DNA of 64,000 bases from DASQPR01 sp963797605 (GTDB taxonomy: Bacteria; Actinomycetota; Actinomycetes; Mycobacteriales; Micromonosporaceae): the NCBI GenBank assembly GCA_963797605.1, contig CAWCPX010000008.1:230341-294340 (forward strand). The letters are read 5' to 3'. Under the pieces are notes generated by a model that did no database searches, had not been told where the DNA came from, and worked only from the letters and a program-made list of their open reading frames with translations. Made by a program: the position numbers and the translations under genes. Shown here one piece after another: positions 46,867 through 55,487 of this stretch. Every line of letters begins with the position of its first letter. The first letter of the stretch is position 1.

Positions 46867-47199
46867 CTAGAGGCCAGGAACCCACCGGATGAGTCGCGGT
46901 TTCGCGGCCGTCGTCGCGAGCTTCCAGGCGCGTTGCCGTATTTGTTCGTCGTCCGATAAATCCCGTAACGGCGTGCGGGCCAGGCGGAAGCCGTAGATCT
47001 GGCCGGCCACGCTGGTCATCGAGATCAGCAGGGCGACGACGGCCACCCACGTCCGGTGGTGCAGCGCCCAGGAGGCGGCCGCGATCACGAAGAACGGCAG
47101 CACGCCCCAGAATGCCAGGCCGTGGACCCTGGCCGCGCGTGCCACCGCCGGAAACGCCATATTGGCATGGATGTCGGCGTCCGTCGGTGTGATCGACAT
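46867..47199 (-). CDS. Small two-span membrane protein, hypothetical
   Basis: 110 aa from ATG 47199. A hydrophilic N-terminus, two spans (GLAFWGVLPFFVIAAASWAL and WVAVVALLISMTSVAGQIYG) separated by an HHRTW turn, then a basic amphipathic tail (LRDLSDDEQIRQRAWKLATT). No known family recognised. Start chosen over 47232 because the extra residues look non-coding. Confidence 0.6.
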   Translation of the reverse strand: MSITPTDADIHANMAFPAVARAARVHGLAFWGVLPFFVIAAASWALHHRTWVAVVALLISMTSVAGQIYGFRLARTPLRDLSDDEQIRQRAWKLATTAAKPRLIRWVPGL

Positions 47200-47343
47200 G
47201 GGTGTGCTCCGGCCAGTCGGGGGCAGTGGCACCGACAGTGTGCGCTGAAGGCGTCAGGGACGGTAGGGCGCATCCCATCTGACACGACCGTTTCCGGTGC
47301 CAGCCGAGGTGGCCGGCACCGGAAACGGCAGATCCCGACAACC

Positions 47344-48256
47344 TCAGGTCACGTCGCGGCGGCGGGTCAGTGCGATGCCGATTCCGCCGATCAGCAGCGC
47401 GTATCCGATCATGACCAACAGGCCGGCCCACTGGGGGGCGCGTGGTCGAAGATGCGCGGCCGGGTGGTCATGACCTGGGACGCGACCGCGGGTGCGATGA
47501 CGCCGGCGCGCCGAGGACCAGCAGTGGTGGTAGACGTGGTAGATCAGGTGGAAGATGAGCTCGACGGCGGCGAACCCGATCAGGTAGACCGCCATGCCGG
47601 TGACGACGGAGCCGATCTGGCTGCGGATCAGTGTGCCGAGACCGAGGCCGAAGATCGCCCACATGACGAACGCGAGCAGGTTCAGCGGACCGATCGCACC
47701 ACGATCCAGTCGGTGAGCGAAAGACTGACGTGCTGACTGTGCAGGAAGATCGGTGTGACGATCACGTCCATCACGGTGGACACGAACCAGAACAGCGCGC
47801 CGAAGATCGATGGCCGCGGCGAGCTTGGCCATGATGACGGCGGTGCGGTGCGGGTTGGTCATGAACGTCGCGGTCGCGGTCTGGTGGAAGAACTCGTTCG
47901 TGACCACCAGCGCGCCGATGAGCATCGCGAACAGAGACGCCGAAGAACTGTCCTGCGGTCATCATGTCCGCGGCGATCGCGGCCAGGCCCGGCGTGGGTG
48001 CGGTGTGCGCGGCCTGTGCCATCCCGCGCTCTGTCTCGTCGTCGCCGCGGGCCCGCGAGCTGCGGGTACAGATCGTAGTGGTGCGAGAACCCGTTGATCG
48101 GTCAGCGCGAGCGCGGTGAGCACGACACATGCCGATCAGGAACAGCCACCAGGTGTTGGTGGTACGGATTTTCATGATCTCGCCCTTGACCAACCGACGG
48201 GTGTCGGTACCGGTGCGGGTGGCCGCGGCGAGGGCGGGGCTGTCGAGCAGCGTCAT
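47344..48256 (-). pseudogene. ABC-2 type transporter permease, frameshifted
   Basis: ATG 48256 overlaps the stop of the ATPase gene (ATGA). N-terminus TLLDSPALAAATRTGTDTRR and KGEIMKIRTTNTWWLFLIG, then, over at least five frame changes, VVTNEFFHQTATATFMTNPH (the conserved cytosolic EFxxxTxxxTxxxxPxR motif of ABC-2 permeases), LNLLAFVMWAIFGLGLGTLI, SQIGSVVTGMAVYLIGFAAV and WAGLLVMIGYALLIGGIGIA, ending TRRRDVT. Six spans expected. Works with the adjacent ATPase as an exporter. Confidence 0.75.
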
Positions 48257-49165
48257 CGGATGGCGGCCTTTCCCTTGGTCAGTTCGAGGAACACGTCTTC
48301 CAGGTCGGGCGCTCGGTCGTGAGCTGATGTAGCGGCGATGCCGGCGCGCTGGGCGGCATCGCCGATCGCGGCCGCGTCCACGCCGGTGATGTACACGTCG
48401 CCGGTGTCCCCTGGTGTGATCGTCGCAGTCGGAGTCGAGGGCGGCGGTGAGTTTTGTCCGGGTCGGGGGTGCGCACCAGGGTGCGTCCGGTGTGGGCCAT
48501 CGAATCCACGACGGACGCGACGGTGCCCTGGGTGACGAGTTGACCGGCGGCGATGATGACCAGGTCGTCGGCGAGGAGTTCCATCTCGGAGAGCAGATGG
48601 CTGGAGACCAGGATGGTGCGTCCCTGGGCGGCGAGGGACTTGAGGAGATCGCGCATCCAGCGGATGCCCTCGGGGTCCAGTCCGTTGGCCGGCTCGTCGA
48701 GGATCAGAACCTGCGGATCGCCGATCAGCGCGGCGGCGATGCCGAGCCGTTGGCGCATACCGAGGGAATAGCCCTTGAACTTGCGGTTCCGCGGCCGGTG
48801 TGAGCCCGACGATCTCGAGAACCTCGTCGGCGCGGGCCAGGGGAATGCCCGCCGACTGGCAGATGATGCGCAGGTGGTTGCGGCCGGTGCGGCCTCGGTG
48901 TGCGGCGCTGGCCTCCAGGATCGCCGCCGACGTGGCGGATCGGCTCGGGGAGGTCGGCGTAGCGCCGACCGCCGATGGTGGCGGTGCCCGCGTTCGGGGT
49001 GACCAGGTTGAGCACCATGCGGAGCGTGGTGGTCTTGCCCGCGCCGTTGGGGCCGAGGAACCCGGTGACCCGGCCCGGCTCGACGACGAACGACAAGTTG
49101 TCCACTGCTCGGACATTCTTGTAGACCTTGGTCAGGCCGGACACGACGATCTGTCCGTCGGCCAT
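48253..49165 (-). pseudogene. ABC transporter ATP-binding protein, frameshifted
   Basis: ATG 49165 (GGAAGGAGG upstream). ADGQIVVSGLTKVYKNVRAV, Walker A TGFLGPNGAGKTTTLRMVLN, signature YSLGMRQRLGIAAALIGDPQ, Walker B VLILDEPANGLDPEGIRWMR, H-loop TILVSSHLLSEMELLADDLV. Frame changes near 48955, 48790 and 48445; C-terminus RAPDLEDVFLELTKGKAAIR, the typical end of DrrA/CcmA-type exporter ATPases. Paired with the permease; drug or lipid export is the usual role. Confidence 0.82.
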
Positions 49166-49346
49166 AGGCCTCCTTCCATGGTGGCGTTGGCGGTCCGTGT
49201 CGGATCGGTTCGGCCTGCAGCCTGACAGAGTGCGTCGGCGTTCGCCATTTCATGAGCGCGCTCGTGCCAGCGCCTCTCAGGAAGGGCACAGGTCACATTC
49301 TCGGGCAACCATGCCGACGGTACGAGTCGCGAGCGGTTTGCTCCGT

Positions 49347-49925
49347 CTACGAGCCCGACGTGGCACCGGGCGGGCCGGTCAGCACGGTCGGCACGTACTC
49401 GACGAGCTGCAGCCGACCGTCGAAGGTACGGCTGCCGATCATGTCCAGGGACACGTCCGGGTAGCCGTCGTAGATCCGTTCGCGGCCGGTGCTTCCGGTG
49501 ATGACCGGGAAGACGACCACCCGGAAACGGTCGACGAGGCCGGCGTTGAGCAGCGATCGGCACAACGAAAGGCTGCCGATGGTACGCATCGACGTCGGGC
49601 TGTCGGCTTTCATTCGCCGCACGGCCGCGACCGCGTCGTCGGTCACCAGTCGGGTGTTCGGCCACGACAGCGGTGCCGTCAGGGTGCTGGAGAACACGAC
49701 TTTCGACATGTCGGCCAGCGCTCCGGTGCCCGGTTCACCCTGGGCGGCGAACCCGGACATGAGCCGGTAGGTGTTCGCGCCGATCAGAATCGTGTAGTCG
49801 GCTTCCGGCTGATCTCCCAGCCAGCCGAGGTATTCCGGACCCTCGAGGCCCCACCAGCCCGGCCAGCCTTCGGCGGCTCCATATCCGTCGAGCGACGTGA
49901 TGAAGTCGATGAGAAGCTCCGCCAT
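49347..49925 (-). CDS. Dihydrofolate-reductase-family (RibD C-domain) protein
   Basis: 192 aa, ATG 49925 with AAGGAG upstream. MAELLIDFITSLDGYGAAEG is the N-terminal strand and SLDG motif of the RibD_C/DHFR superfamily, followed by DYTILIGANTYRLMSGF, SKVVFSSTLTAPLSWPNTRL and RTIGSLSLCRSLLNAGLVDR plus FRVVVFPVITGSTGRERIYD. Actinobacteria carry many such stand-alone reductases whose substrates are unknown. Intact. Confidence 0.88.
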   Translation of the reverse strand: MAELLIDFITSLDGYGAAEGWPGWWGLEGPEYLGWLGDQPEADYTILIGANTYRLMSGFAAQGEPGTGALADMSKVVFSSTLTAPLSWPNTRLVTDDAVAAVRRMKADSPTSMRTIGSLSLCRSLLNAGLVDRFRVVVFPVITGSTGRERIYDGYPDVSLDMIGSRTFDGRLQLVEYVPTVLTGPPGATSGS

Positions 49926-50030
49926 GGGTGGCTCCTTACGTGCCGAGGCCGGTACCTATCCGAGGTCGACTCTAAGCCAGCGGGTCGGCGCTTCACGTGC
50001 GCAACTCGCGCGTGACCCGCTGGCTGCTTT

Positions 50031-50873
50031 CTAGTTTGGTTCGCCCCAGGTGGACAGGCAGAAGGCGTGACCGACCGGGTCGGCGAGGACCGTGCAATGG
50101 TCGTCGTTCGGCTGGAAGTCGTATTTGATCGCACCGAGCGCGAGTGCGACCTGTTCGGTCGCGGCCCGATCGGTGACGTAGAAGTCCAGGTGCATTTGGA
50201 TCGACGCGGCCGGGTCGGGCCACACCGGTGGTTGGTAGCCGGGTGCGGCCTGGAAGGCGATCTCACCGTCGTCGGTGCTGATCAACGCCCAATGGTCCTG
50301 CCGAGCGACCACCGTGCCGCCGGTGAGCGCTGCGTAGAAGTCGGCGAGGACGCCGGGGTCCGCGCAGTCGACGGTGGTGCCGCTGTAGCGGATGCTCGGT
50401 CGTTCTTCCACATCGATACCGTCGGCCAAGGCCTCGTCGAGGCGGGTGTAGTCGGCCTCCATCTGCTGGTCCATGCCCTCGTACATGGCGTCGCGTTCGG
50501 CTGTGGTCGGGAAGATCGAGGTGCCGTCGACACGGGAGCGGCCGGCACCCAGGTCGGTGAAGGTCCGGATTTCCAGCGACGGTTTGCCCTCGAACTCGAA
50601 CGTCTGCACGATCCGCTCGTTCGGTATGACCTCGTGAAAGACGCCGTGGAAACGGTAGTCGTTCTGACCGTCGGACACGGTGTAGCGCCACCGGCCGCCC
50701 GTTCGTGCGGCGAATTGTTCGATGTTGACGGTGGTGCCTTTGGGCCCGGTCCAGCGGGCGACCAACGCGCCCCTGGTGTGTGCCGCGAACACCTGCGCGG
50801 CCGGTGCCGCGAACTCGCGGCTGAACGTGATGATCTGCTGGTCTTTCGGTGCGTTTACGGTACGCAATGTCAC
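50031..50873 (-). CDS. SRPBCC (AHSA1) - VOC fusion protein
   Basis: 280 aa from GTG 50873 (an upstream ATG at 50939 would overlap the divergent sigma-factor start). Residues about 8-150: AHSA1/START-like domain (QQIITFSREFAAPAAQVFAA, LVARWTGPKGTTVNIEQFAA, ADYTRLDEALADG). Residues about 165-280: a VOC/glyoxalase-like domain (RYSGTTVDCADPGVLADFYA, MHLDFYVTDRAATEQVALAL, VLADPVGHAFCLSTWGEPN). Both folds bind small hydrophobic molecules. Divergent from an ECF sigma gene, 55 bp apart, suggesting shared control. Confidence 0.82.
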   Translation of the reverse strand: MTLRTVNAPKDQQIITFSREFAAPAAQVFAAHTRGALVARWTGPKGTTVNIEQFAARTGGRWRYTVSDGQNDYRFHGVFHEVIPNERIVQTFEFEGKPSLEIRTFTDLGAGRSRVDGTSIFPTTAERDAMYEGMDQQMEADYTRLDEALADGIDVEERPSIRYSGTTVDCADPGVLADFYAALTGGTVVARQDHWALISTDDGEIAFQAAPGYQPPVWPDPAASIQMHLDFYVTDRAATEQVALALGAIKYDFQPNDDHCTVLADPVGHAFCLSTWGEPN

Positions 50874-50928
50874 TCCCTCACTCGTCCTCACCACATAAGA
50901 CTGCCGTGCCGGGGCAGAATCATCGGTC

Positions 50929-51933
50929 GTGGAGTTCACCGAACTGGTCGCACCGCTGCGTGGTGAGATGCACGCGCACTGTTACCGCATGCTTGGCTCC
51001 AGCCACGACGCGGACGACGCCCTCCAGGAGGCCATGGTGCGGGCCTGGCGCGGCCTGCCTGCGGTCCGGTCGCCCGAGGCGGTCCGATCGTGGATGTACA
51101 TGGTGACCACGCGGACCTGCCTCGATGCTCTCCAGCATCGCGAGAGGCGGGCGCTGCCGATGGATCTCGGACCGGCCAGCACGTTCGCGTTGACGGTGGA
51201 CGCGCCCGATCACGAGATCGCGTGGCTGACCCCGTACCCGAGTGGGCGCCTGACGGGAGCCGGCGCGTACGAGCATCGCGAATCCGTCGAGCTCGCGTTC
51301 GTCGCAGCGCTGCAACACCTGCCGGGAAACCAGCGTGCCGCGCTGCTCCTGGTCGAGGTCGTCGGATTCACTCCGGCTGAGCTCGCCGACATGATGGGCA
51401 CAACGCTGGCGTCGGTCAACAGCGCACTGCAGCGGGCGCGGACACTGATCGCGTCGAAGGCACCGGCACCAGCGCAACAGCTCGACGACACGCGAGCGCG
51501 GGCGCTGGCCGGCACCTACGCCGACGCACTGCAACGCGGCGACGTCGACGCGCTGATCGCCCTGCTGACCGACGACGTCACCTGGTCGATGCCGCCGCTG
51601 CGTGGCTGGTACGCCGGGACGGCAGCGGTACGCGACTTCGCGAAACGGGTACCGATGGGATCGTGCGGACAATGGCGGCACCTTCCGACGCGGGCGAACG
51701 GTCAGCCGGCGGTGGCTTCCTACCTGTGCTCGGACGGCGGTGACGTTTTCGGCGCCTGGTCGATCGATGTGTTCACCGTCCGCGACGACCGGGTTTGTGC
51801 GATCACGTCGTTCATCGGGGTCACGCATTTCGCCGCGTTCGGCCTGCCGGAGGTCTACCGGCAGGCCGAGTGCCCCCCACGGCTATTCGAATCGGGCGTT
51901 CTCGGGTGCGGTGATGCGGCCGAGGATGGGTAG
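50929..51933 (+). CDS. ECF RNA polymerase sigma factor with C-terminal SnoaL-like domain
   Basis: 334 aa from GTG 50929. Sigma2: GEMHAHCYRMLGSSHDADDA, LQEAMVRAWRGL, RSWMYMVTTRTCLDAL. Sigma4: ALQHLPGNQRAALLLVEVVG and SVNSALQRARTLI. The extra C-domain of about 130 residues (ALAGTYADALQRGDVDALIA, DVTWSMPPLRGWYAGTAAVR, FTVRDDRVCAITSFIG) is the SnoaL-like fold seen in SigG/ECF41-like factors, where it replaces an anti-sigma factor. Its end overlaps the convergent permease gene by 51 bp. Confidence 0.9.
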   Translation: MEFTELVAPLRGEMHAHCYRMLGSSHDADDALQEAMVRAWRGLPAVRSPEAVRSWMYMVTTRTCLDALQHRERRALPMDLGPASTFALTVDAPDHEIAWLTPYPSGRLTGAGAYEHRESVELAFVAALQHLPGNQRAALLLVEVVGFTPAELADMMGTTLASVNSALQRARTLIASKAPAPAQQLDDTRARALAGTYADALQRGDVDALIALLTDDVTWSMPPLRGWYAGTAAVRDFAKRVPMGSCGQWRHLPTRANGQPAVASYLCSDGGDVFGAWSIDVFTVRDDRVCAITSFIGVTHFAAFGLPEVYRQAECPPRLFESGVLGCGDAAEDG

Positions 51934-54135
51934 GCAGGCCGCGATGATCGCGACGGAGGTGAGGACCCCTCCGATGAGTGTCAGCGCGTAGCTGGGATGC
52001 GGTAGCACGACGCCATGGCGCTCGGGAGCCAGTGCGCGGGCGATCGGGTAGGCCACCGCCATCCCGACGCCTGCTGCCACGGCGGTCGCTGCCGTGAGGG
52101 GCAGCAGCGTCTCGAGCAGAACGCTCCGGTAGAGGGTGCCCGTGCCGGTGCCGGTGACCCGCATCAGGGTGAAGGGCCGCTTGCGTTCGACGAGGCTGCC
52201 GGAGATCGCGACGGCGAGGCCGCATCCTGCCACGAGCAGTGTCACTCCGGCGAGGATCGTCACGACGCGCTGGATCTCCAGGTAGAGCTTGGCCCGTACA
52301 TCGCCGACCTCACCGAAGGTCATCGGCGTCTCGTACGAGTCGATGTCCTCGCGGTAGCCGCTGAGCAGGGTGCGTACCCGCTCCAGGGTGGCCGGACTGT
52401 CCACCTTGACCATGAGGTCGCTGAGCACCTGGCCGCTGCCGGTGTCGGCGGTGACACGGCCACCGGGTTTGATGAACGGCAGGAACGCGTTGAGCGCCCG
52501 CAGGTTGTCGGTGTACATGGCGCTGCCGTCGATGCCGACCGCGTTCGCTCCGGCCGGGCACGTGCCGAGTGCGGGCAGTCGGCGGGCATCCGCGCAGAGC
52601 ACGACCACCTGCGGCCCGCCACCACCGTCCGGCCCGTCGGCGGGGCCTGCGGCGATGTCGGCCTGCGAGGGTTGGTAGAGCGGGACGGCGATGGTGCCGG
52701 GGATCGCGTTGACCTTCGTGAGCAGACCGGCGGCGGTGTCCGGCGGCAGGCCGGGCACCGTGCCGGGTCCGCCGGGCTTGTCGTGGTCGCCGGTGAAGAA
52801 ACCGACCCGGAGCACGTCGCGCAGCGGTCCGGTGTGGGTGGTGTCCTGGGATGCGAGTGCGGCCGGGACCAGGGCGGCGAGCGCGGTGCTGACCATGACG
52901 GCGAGGACCAGTCCGCTGACGGCCCGGAACGATGCCTTCGGGTTGTCGGCCAGGCGGCGTGAGGCGAGCAGGCCGGATCCGCCGATGGTCCAGCGCCCGA
53001 GCAGGCGTGCGGCGCTCATGGTCAGCCACGGCCCGGCGATCAGGAGCCCGGTCATGACGAGGATCAGGGCGAAAACGGCGACGGTTGGGGCGCCGCGAGC
53101 GTCTTTCGGTGCCGCGAGGACGGGGATCATGAACACGGCGAGGCCTGCGAGCAGGGGCACTGTTCGCCAGATGCGCGGCGGTGGTGGGGTCATCTTCCGG
53201 GTGACGCCCAGCGGCGAGATCTGGACCCGGCGCAGCGAGATCAGACACGCGGCGGCGGCCGCGGCCGGCACGGCCAGGACGGCACCGAGGTAGCCCCATG
53301 TCGCCGGCGTGATCGTGTCGTCGAAGAATCGGTATCCGAGCAGCGGGATGTGGCTGAGCGCCGGGCGCAGCACCGCGTAGATGCCGATGCCGGCCACGGC
53401 ACCGACGACGGCGCCGATCACGGCCTCCACCGAGGCGACGGTGTTGATCTGGGATCGTTCGGCGCCGACGAGACGCATCGCGGCGTACCGTTCCTCGCGC
53501 CGGGCGGCGGCCATCCGGGTGGCGTTGCCGATCAGGACGAGCATCGGCAGCAGGAGCGCGACCGCGCCGAGCGCGAACCCGAATTGGTAGAACTGCGATG
53601 TCGACAGGTCGTGCGGGGTGGTTTGGATCGCGCTGATGCGGACGGTGTGCGGCAGTGCCTGCAGGTCGGTGGGCGGGTGCCCGATCACGATCGCCAGCTC
53701 GTCGGGGCTTTGCAGACCGGCGGCGCCGATCGTGCCGGCCAGCGTGCCGGGGAATCGATCACCGAGTTCGCCCGGCGGCACGGTGCGCAGCAGCGCCGCG
53801 AGGGCCGGCGAGGCGTAGTACTGGCCGGCGGTGGGCATGGCGGCCAGGCCGGGCACGACGGGGCCGCCGGATGCGAGGGTGGCGGTGTCGAGTCGGTCGA
53901 TGGTGCGTTCGCGGTACTCGTCCTGGCTGTAGTTCCACAGCAGCGGGCCACTCGCGTCGGTGACGTTGGTGCATTGCCAGCAGGGTTTGGCGACGGTGTC
54001 GCGGTAGGCCTGGTACATGGCCAGCACGGATAGAAGCAGGCCGACGCCGACGGCGACCGACAGCGCGGTGACCACCAGCCGCGTCAGCGCTTCTCGGCCG
54101 CTGCGCAGGGTCATGTGGAGTCCGAAGCGGATCAT
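51883..54135 (-). CDS. FtsX-like permease (MacB-type exporter)
   Basis: 750 aa, intact. Start MIRFGLHMTLRSGREALTRL; about ten spans in two FtsX halves, FALGAVALLLPMLVLIGNAT with AARREERYAAMRLVGAERSQ in the first, and ILAGVTLLVAGCGLAVAISG with LVERKRPFTLMRVTGTGTGT in the second; two extracytoplasmic regions. ATG 54135 overlaps the ATPase stop (ATGA). Mechanotransmission-type exporter moving peptides, antibiotics or lipoproteins out. Confidence 0.9.
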   Translation of the reverse strand: MIRFGLHMTLRSGREALTRLVVTALSVAVGVGLLLSVLAMYQAYRDTVAKPCWQCTNVTDASGPLLWNYSQDEYRERTIDRLDTATLASGGPVVPGLAAMPTAGQYYASPALAALLRTVPPGELGDRFPGTLAGTIGAAGLQSPDELAIVIGHPPTDLQALPHTVRISAIQTTPHDLSTSQFYQFGFALGAVALLLPMLVLIGNATRMAAARREERYAAMRLVGAERSQINTVASVEAVIGAVVGAVAGIGIYAVLRPALSHIPLLGYRFFDDTITPATWGYLGAVLAVPAAAAAACLISLRRVQISPLGVTRKMTPPPPRIWRTVPLLAGLAVFMIPVLAAPKDARGAPTVAVFALILVMTGLLIAGPWLTMSAARLLGRWTIGGSGLLASRRLADNPKASFRAVSGLVLAVMVSTALAALVPAALASQDTTHTGPLRDVLRVGFFTGDHDKPGGPGTVPGLPPDTAAGLLTKVNAIPGTIAVPLYQPSQADIAAGPADGPDGGGGPQVVVLCADARRLPALGTCPAGANAVGIDGSAMYTDNLRALNAFLPFIKPGGRVTADTGSGQVLSDLMVKVDSPATLERVRTLLSGYREDIDSYETPMTFGEVGDVRAKLYLEIQRVVTILAGVTLLVAGCGLAVAISGSLVERKRPFTLMRVTGTGTGTLYRSVLLETLLPLTAATAVAAGVGMAVAYPIARALAPERHGVVLPHPSYALTLIGGVLTSVAIIAACLPILGRITAPENARFE

Positions 54136-54809
54136 GAGACGGCGATTCCGGCGGCGATGACCTGGCCGTCGCGGACAGTGATTTGCCGGTCGGCGTGGGA
54201 GGCGACCCGGGCGTCGTGGGTGACCAGCACGACCGAGGTGCCCTCGTCGCGGACGGTGTCGACCATGAGGTCCATGACCTTCTCTCCGGTCAGGGAGTCC
54301 AGGGCGCCGGTGGGTTCATCCGCGAAGAGCACCTTGGGGCCGGTGACCAGGGCCCGGCCGACGGCGATGCGTTGGGCTTGGCCGCCGGACAGTTCGCCGG
54401 TGCGTCGCTGTTCCAGGCCCGCGAGGTCCAGGCGCGGGAACCACGACCGGGCCTGGTCGTAGGCGGCGCGGCGCCGTTTTCCGGCGAGCAGCAGCGGCAG
54501 GGCGATGTTGTCGATCGCGGTGAGCTCGGGGACAAGCTGACCGAATTGGAAGACAAAGCCGAAGTCGGTGCGTCGTAGCCGGGTGCGGTCCCGGTCGGAC
54601 AGCGAGGTCAGGTCGCGGCCGTCGAAGGTGATGGTGCCGTTGTCGGGTGCGAAGATGCCGGCAAGGCAGTGCAGCAGCGTTGATTTGCCGGAGCCGCTGG
54701 GGCCCATGACCGCGAGGATCTCGCCGCGCTCGAGGCACATGCTCGCATCGTGGAGCGCGACGGTGGATCCGAACGTCTTGGTGAGCTGGTTGGCGGACAG
54801 AATGTTCAT
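54132..54809 (-). CDS. ABC transporter ATP-binding protein (LolD/MacB type)
   Basis: 225 aa from ATG 54809, overlapping the PadR stop. Walker A GEILAVMGPSGSGKSTLLHC, Q-loop region FGFVFQFGQLVPELTAIDNI, signature TGELSGGQAQRIAVGRALVT, Walker B KVLFADEPTGALDSLTGEKV, H-loop TSVVLVTHDARVASHADRQI. Powers the FtsX-like permease downstream. Confidence 0.93.
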   Translation of the reverse strand: MNILSANQLTKTFGSTVALHDASMCLERGEILAVMGPSGSGKSTLLHCLAGIFAPDNGTITFDGRDLTSLSDRDRTRLRRTDFGFVFQFGQLVPELTAIDNIALPLLLAGKRRRAAYDQARSWFPRLDLAGLEQRRTGELSGGQAQRIAVGRALVTGPKVLFADEPTGALDSLTGEKVMDLMVDTVRDEGTSVVLVTHDARVASHADRQITVRDGQVIAAGIAVS

Positions 54810-55333
54810 CGGGCGATCTCGTTTCGGAGTTGATCGAGCCGAGCTACGGTCATGTCGATCCAGCGCAGGTCGGCTTCGAGGTGGAAGAGGCCGTAGTCGG
54901 CCAGCACGGTGCGACTGAGCGGTCCGGCTTTGCGCATGACGGTCAGTTCGCGCATGCGTTCGAGGTGCGCGTTGCGTTGGGAGTCCAGGTAGGCCGCGGC
55001 GGGTCGGTGCGACAGCAACGCCAAGACGACTTTCACGAACAACGTCGCCTGGAGCATCGGCTCCGGCCGCTCCGGTTCGGCGAGCCACTTTTCGATCTGC
55101 GCGACGCCGATGTCGGTGATGCCGTATCGCTTGCGGTCGGGCCCGTCGCCCGGTTCCGCGCCGAGGATCTGGATCTGGCCGTCGCGTTCCAGGCGGTTGA
55201 GTGTGCCGTAGAGCTGCCCGAACGACAGCGGTCGCCCGTTGTCGGCGAACAGCGTGTCGTAGGAGCGTTTGAGCTCGTAACCGTGGCTCGGCTCCGGCTC
55301 GAGCAGGCCCAGCAGAGTGGTGGGGATGTTCAC
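54806..55333 (-). CDS. PadR family transcriptional regulator
   Basis: 175 aa from GTG 55333. Winged-helix N-terminus: NIPTTLLGLLEPEPSHGYEL, YDTLFADNGRPLSFGQLYGT, LNRLERDGQIQ, DGPDRKRYGITDIGVAQIEK; C-terminal dimerisation helices HRPAAAYLDSQRNAHLERMR. PadR repressors commonly control the exporter genes in their own operon and are released by the drug or phenolic substrate. First gene of a three-gene operon (padR, ATPase, permease) with 4-nt overlaps. A likely operator lies upstream. Confidence 0.9.
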   Translation of the reverse strand: MNIPTTLLGLLEPEPSHGYELKRSYDTLFADNGRPLSFGQLYGTLNRLERDGQIQILGAEPGDGPDRKRYGITDIGVAQIEKWLAEPERPEPMLQATLFVKVVLALLSHRPAAAYLDSQRNAHLERMRELTVMRKAGPLSRTVLADYGLFHLEADLRWIDMTVARLDQLRNEIAR

Positions 55334-55346
55334 GCCCTCACCGTAC

Positions 55347-55392
55347 AGCCCAGTATTACCCGCGAGAATACCCTGAGGTGATACTTCAGGGT
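55347..55392 (-). promoter_or_regulatory. padR promoter with inverted-repeat operator
   Basis: ACCCTGA (55370-55376) and TCAGGGT (55386-55392) form a 7-bp inverted repeat with 9-bp spacer; GAATACC/GTGATAC halves overlap it. On the minus strand a TAATAC -10-like box (about 55352-55357) lies downstream, so the repeat would cover the -35 region. Fits autorepression by PadR and could also affect the divergent LAL gene. Confidence 0.5.
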
Positions 55393-55487
55393 GAAGTCCG
55401 GGTGACCCCCGATGCCGCACGACGCAGGGGCGCGGGTCGCAGCCGCGACGTGCACAATGACCGCACCGAAGCGGATCGGAGGCGGAC

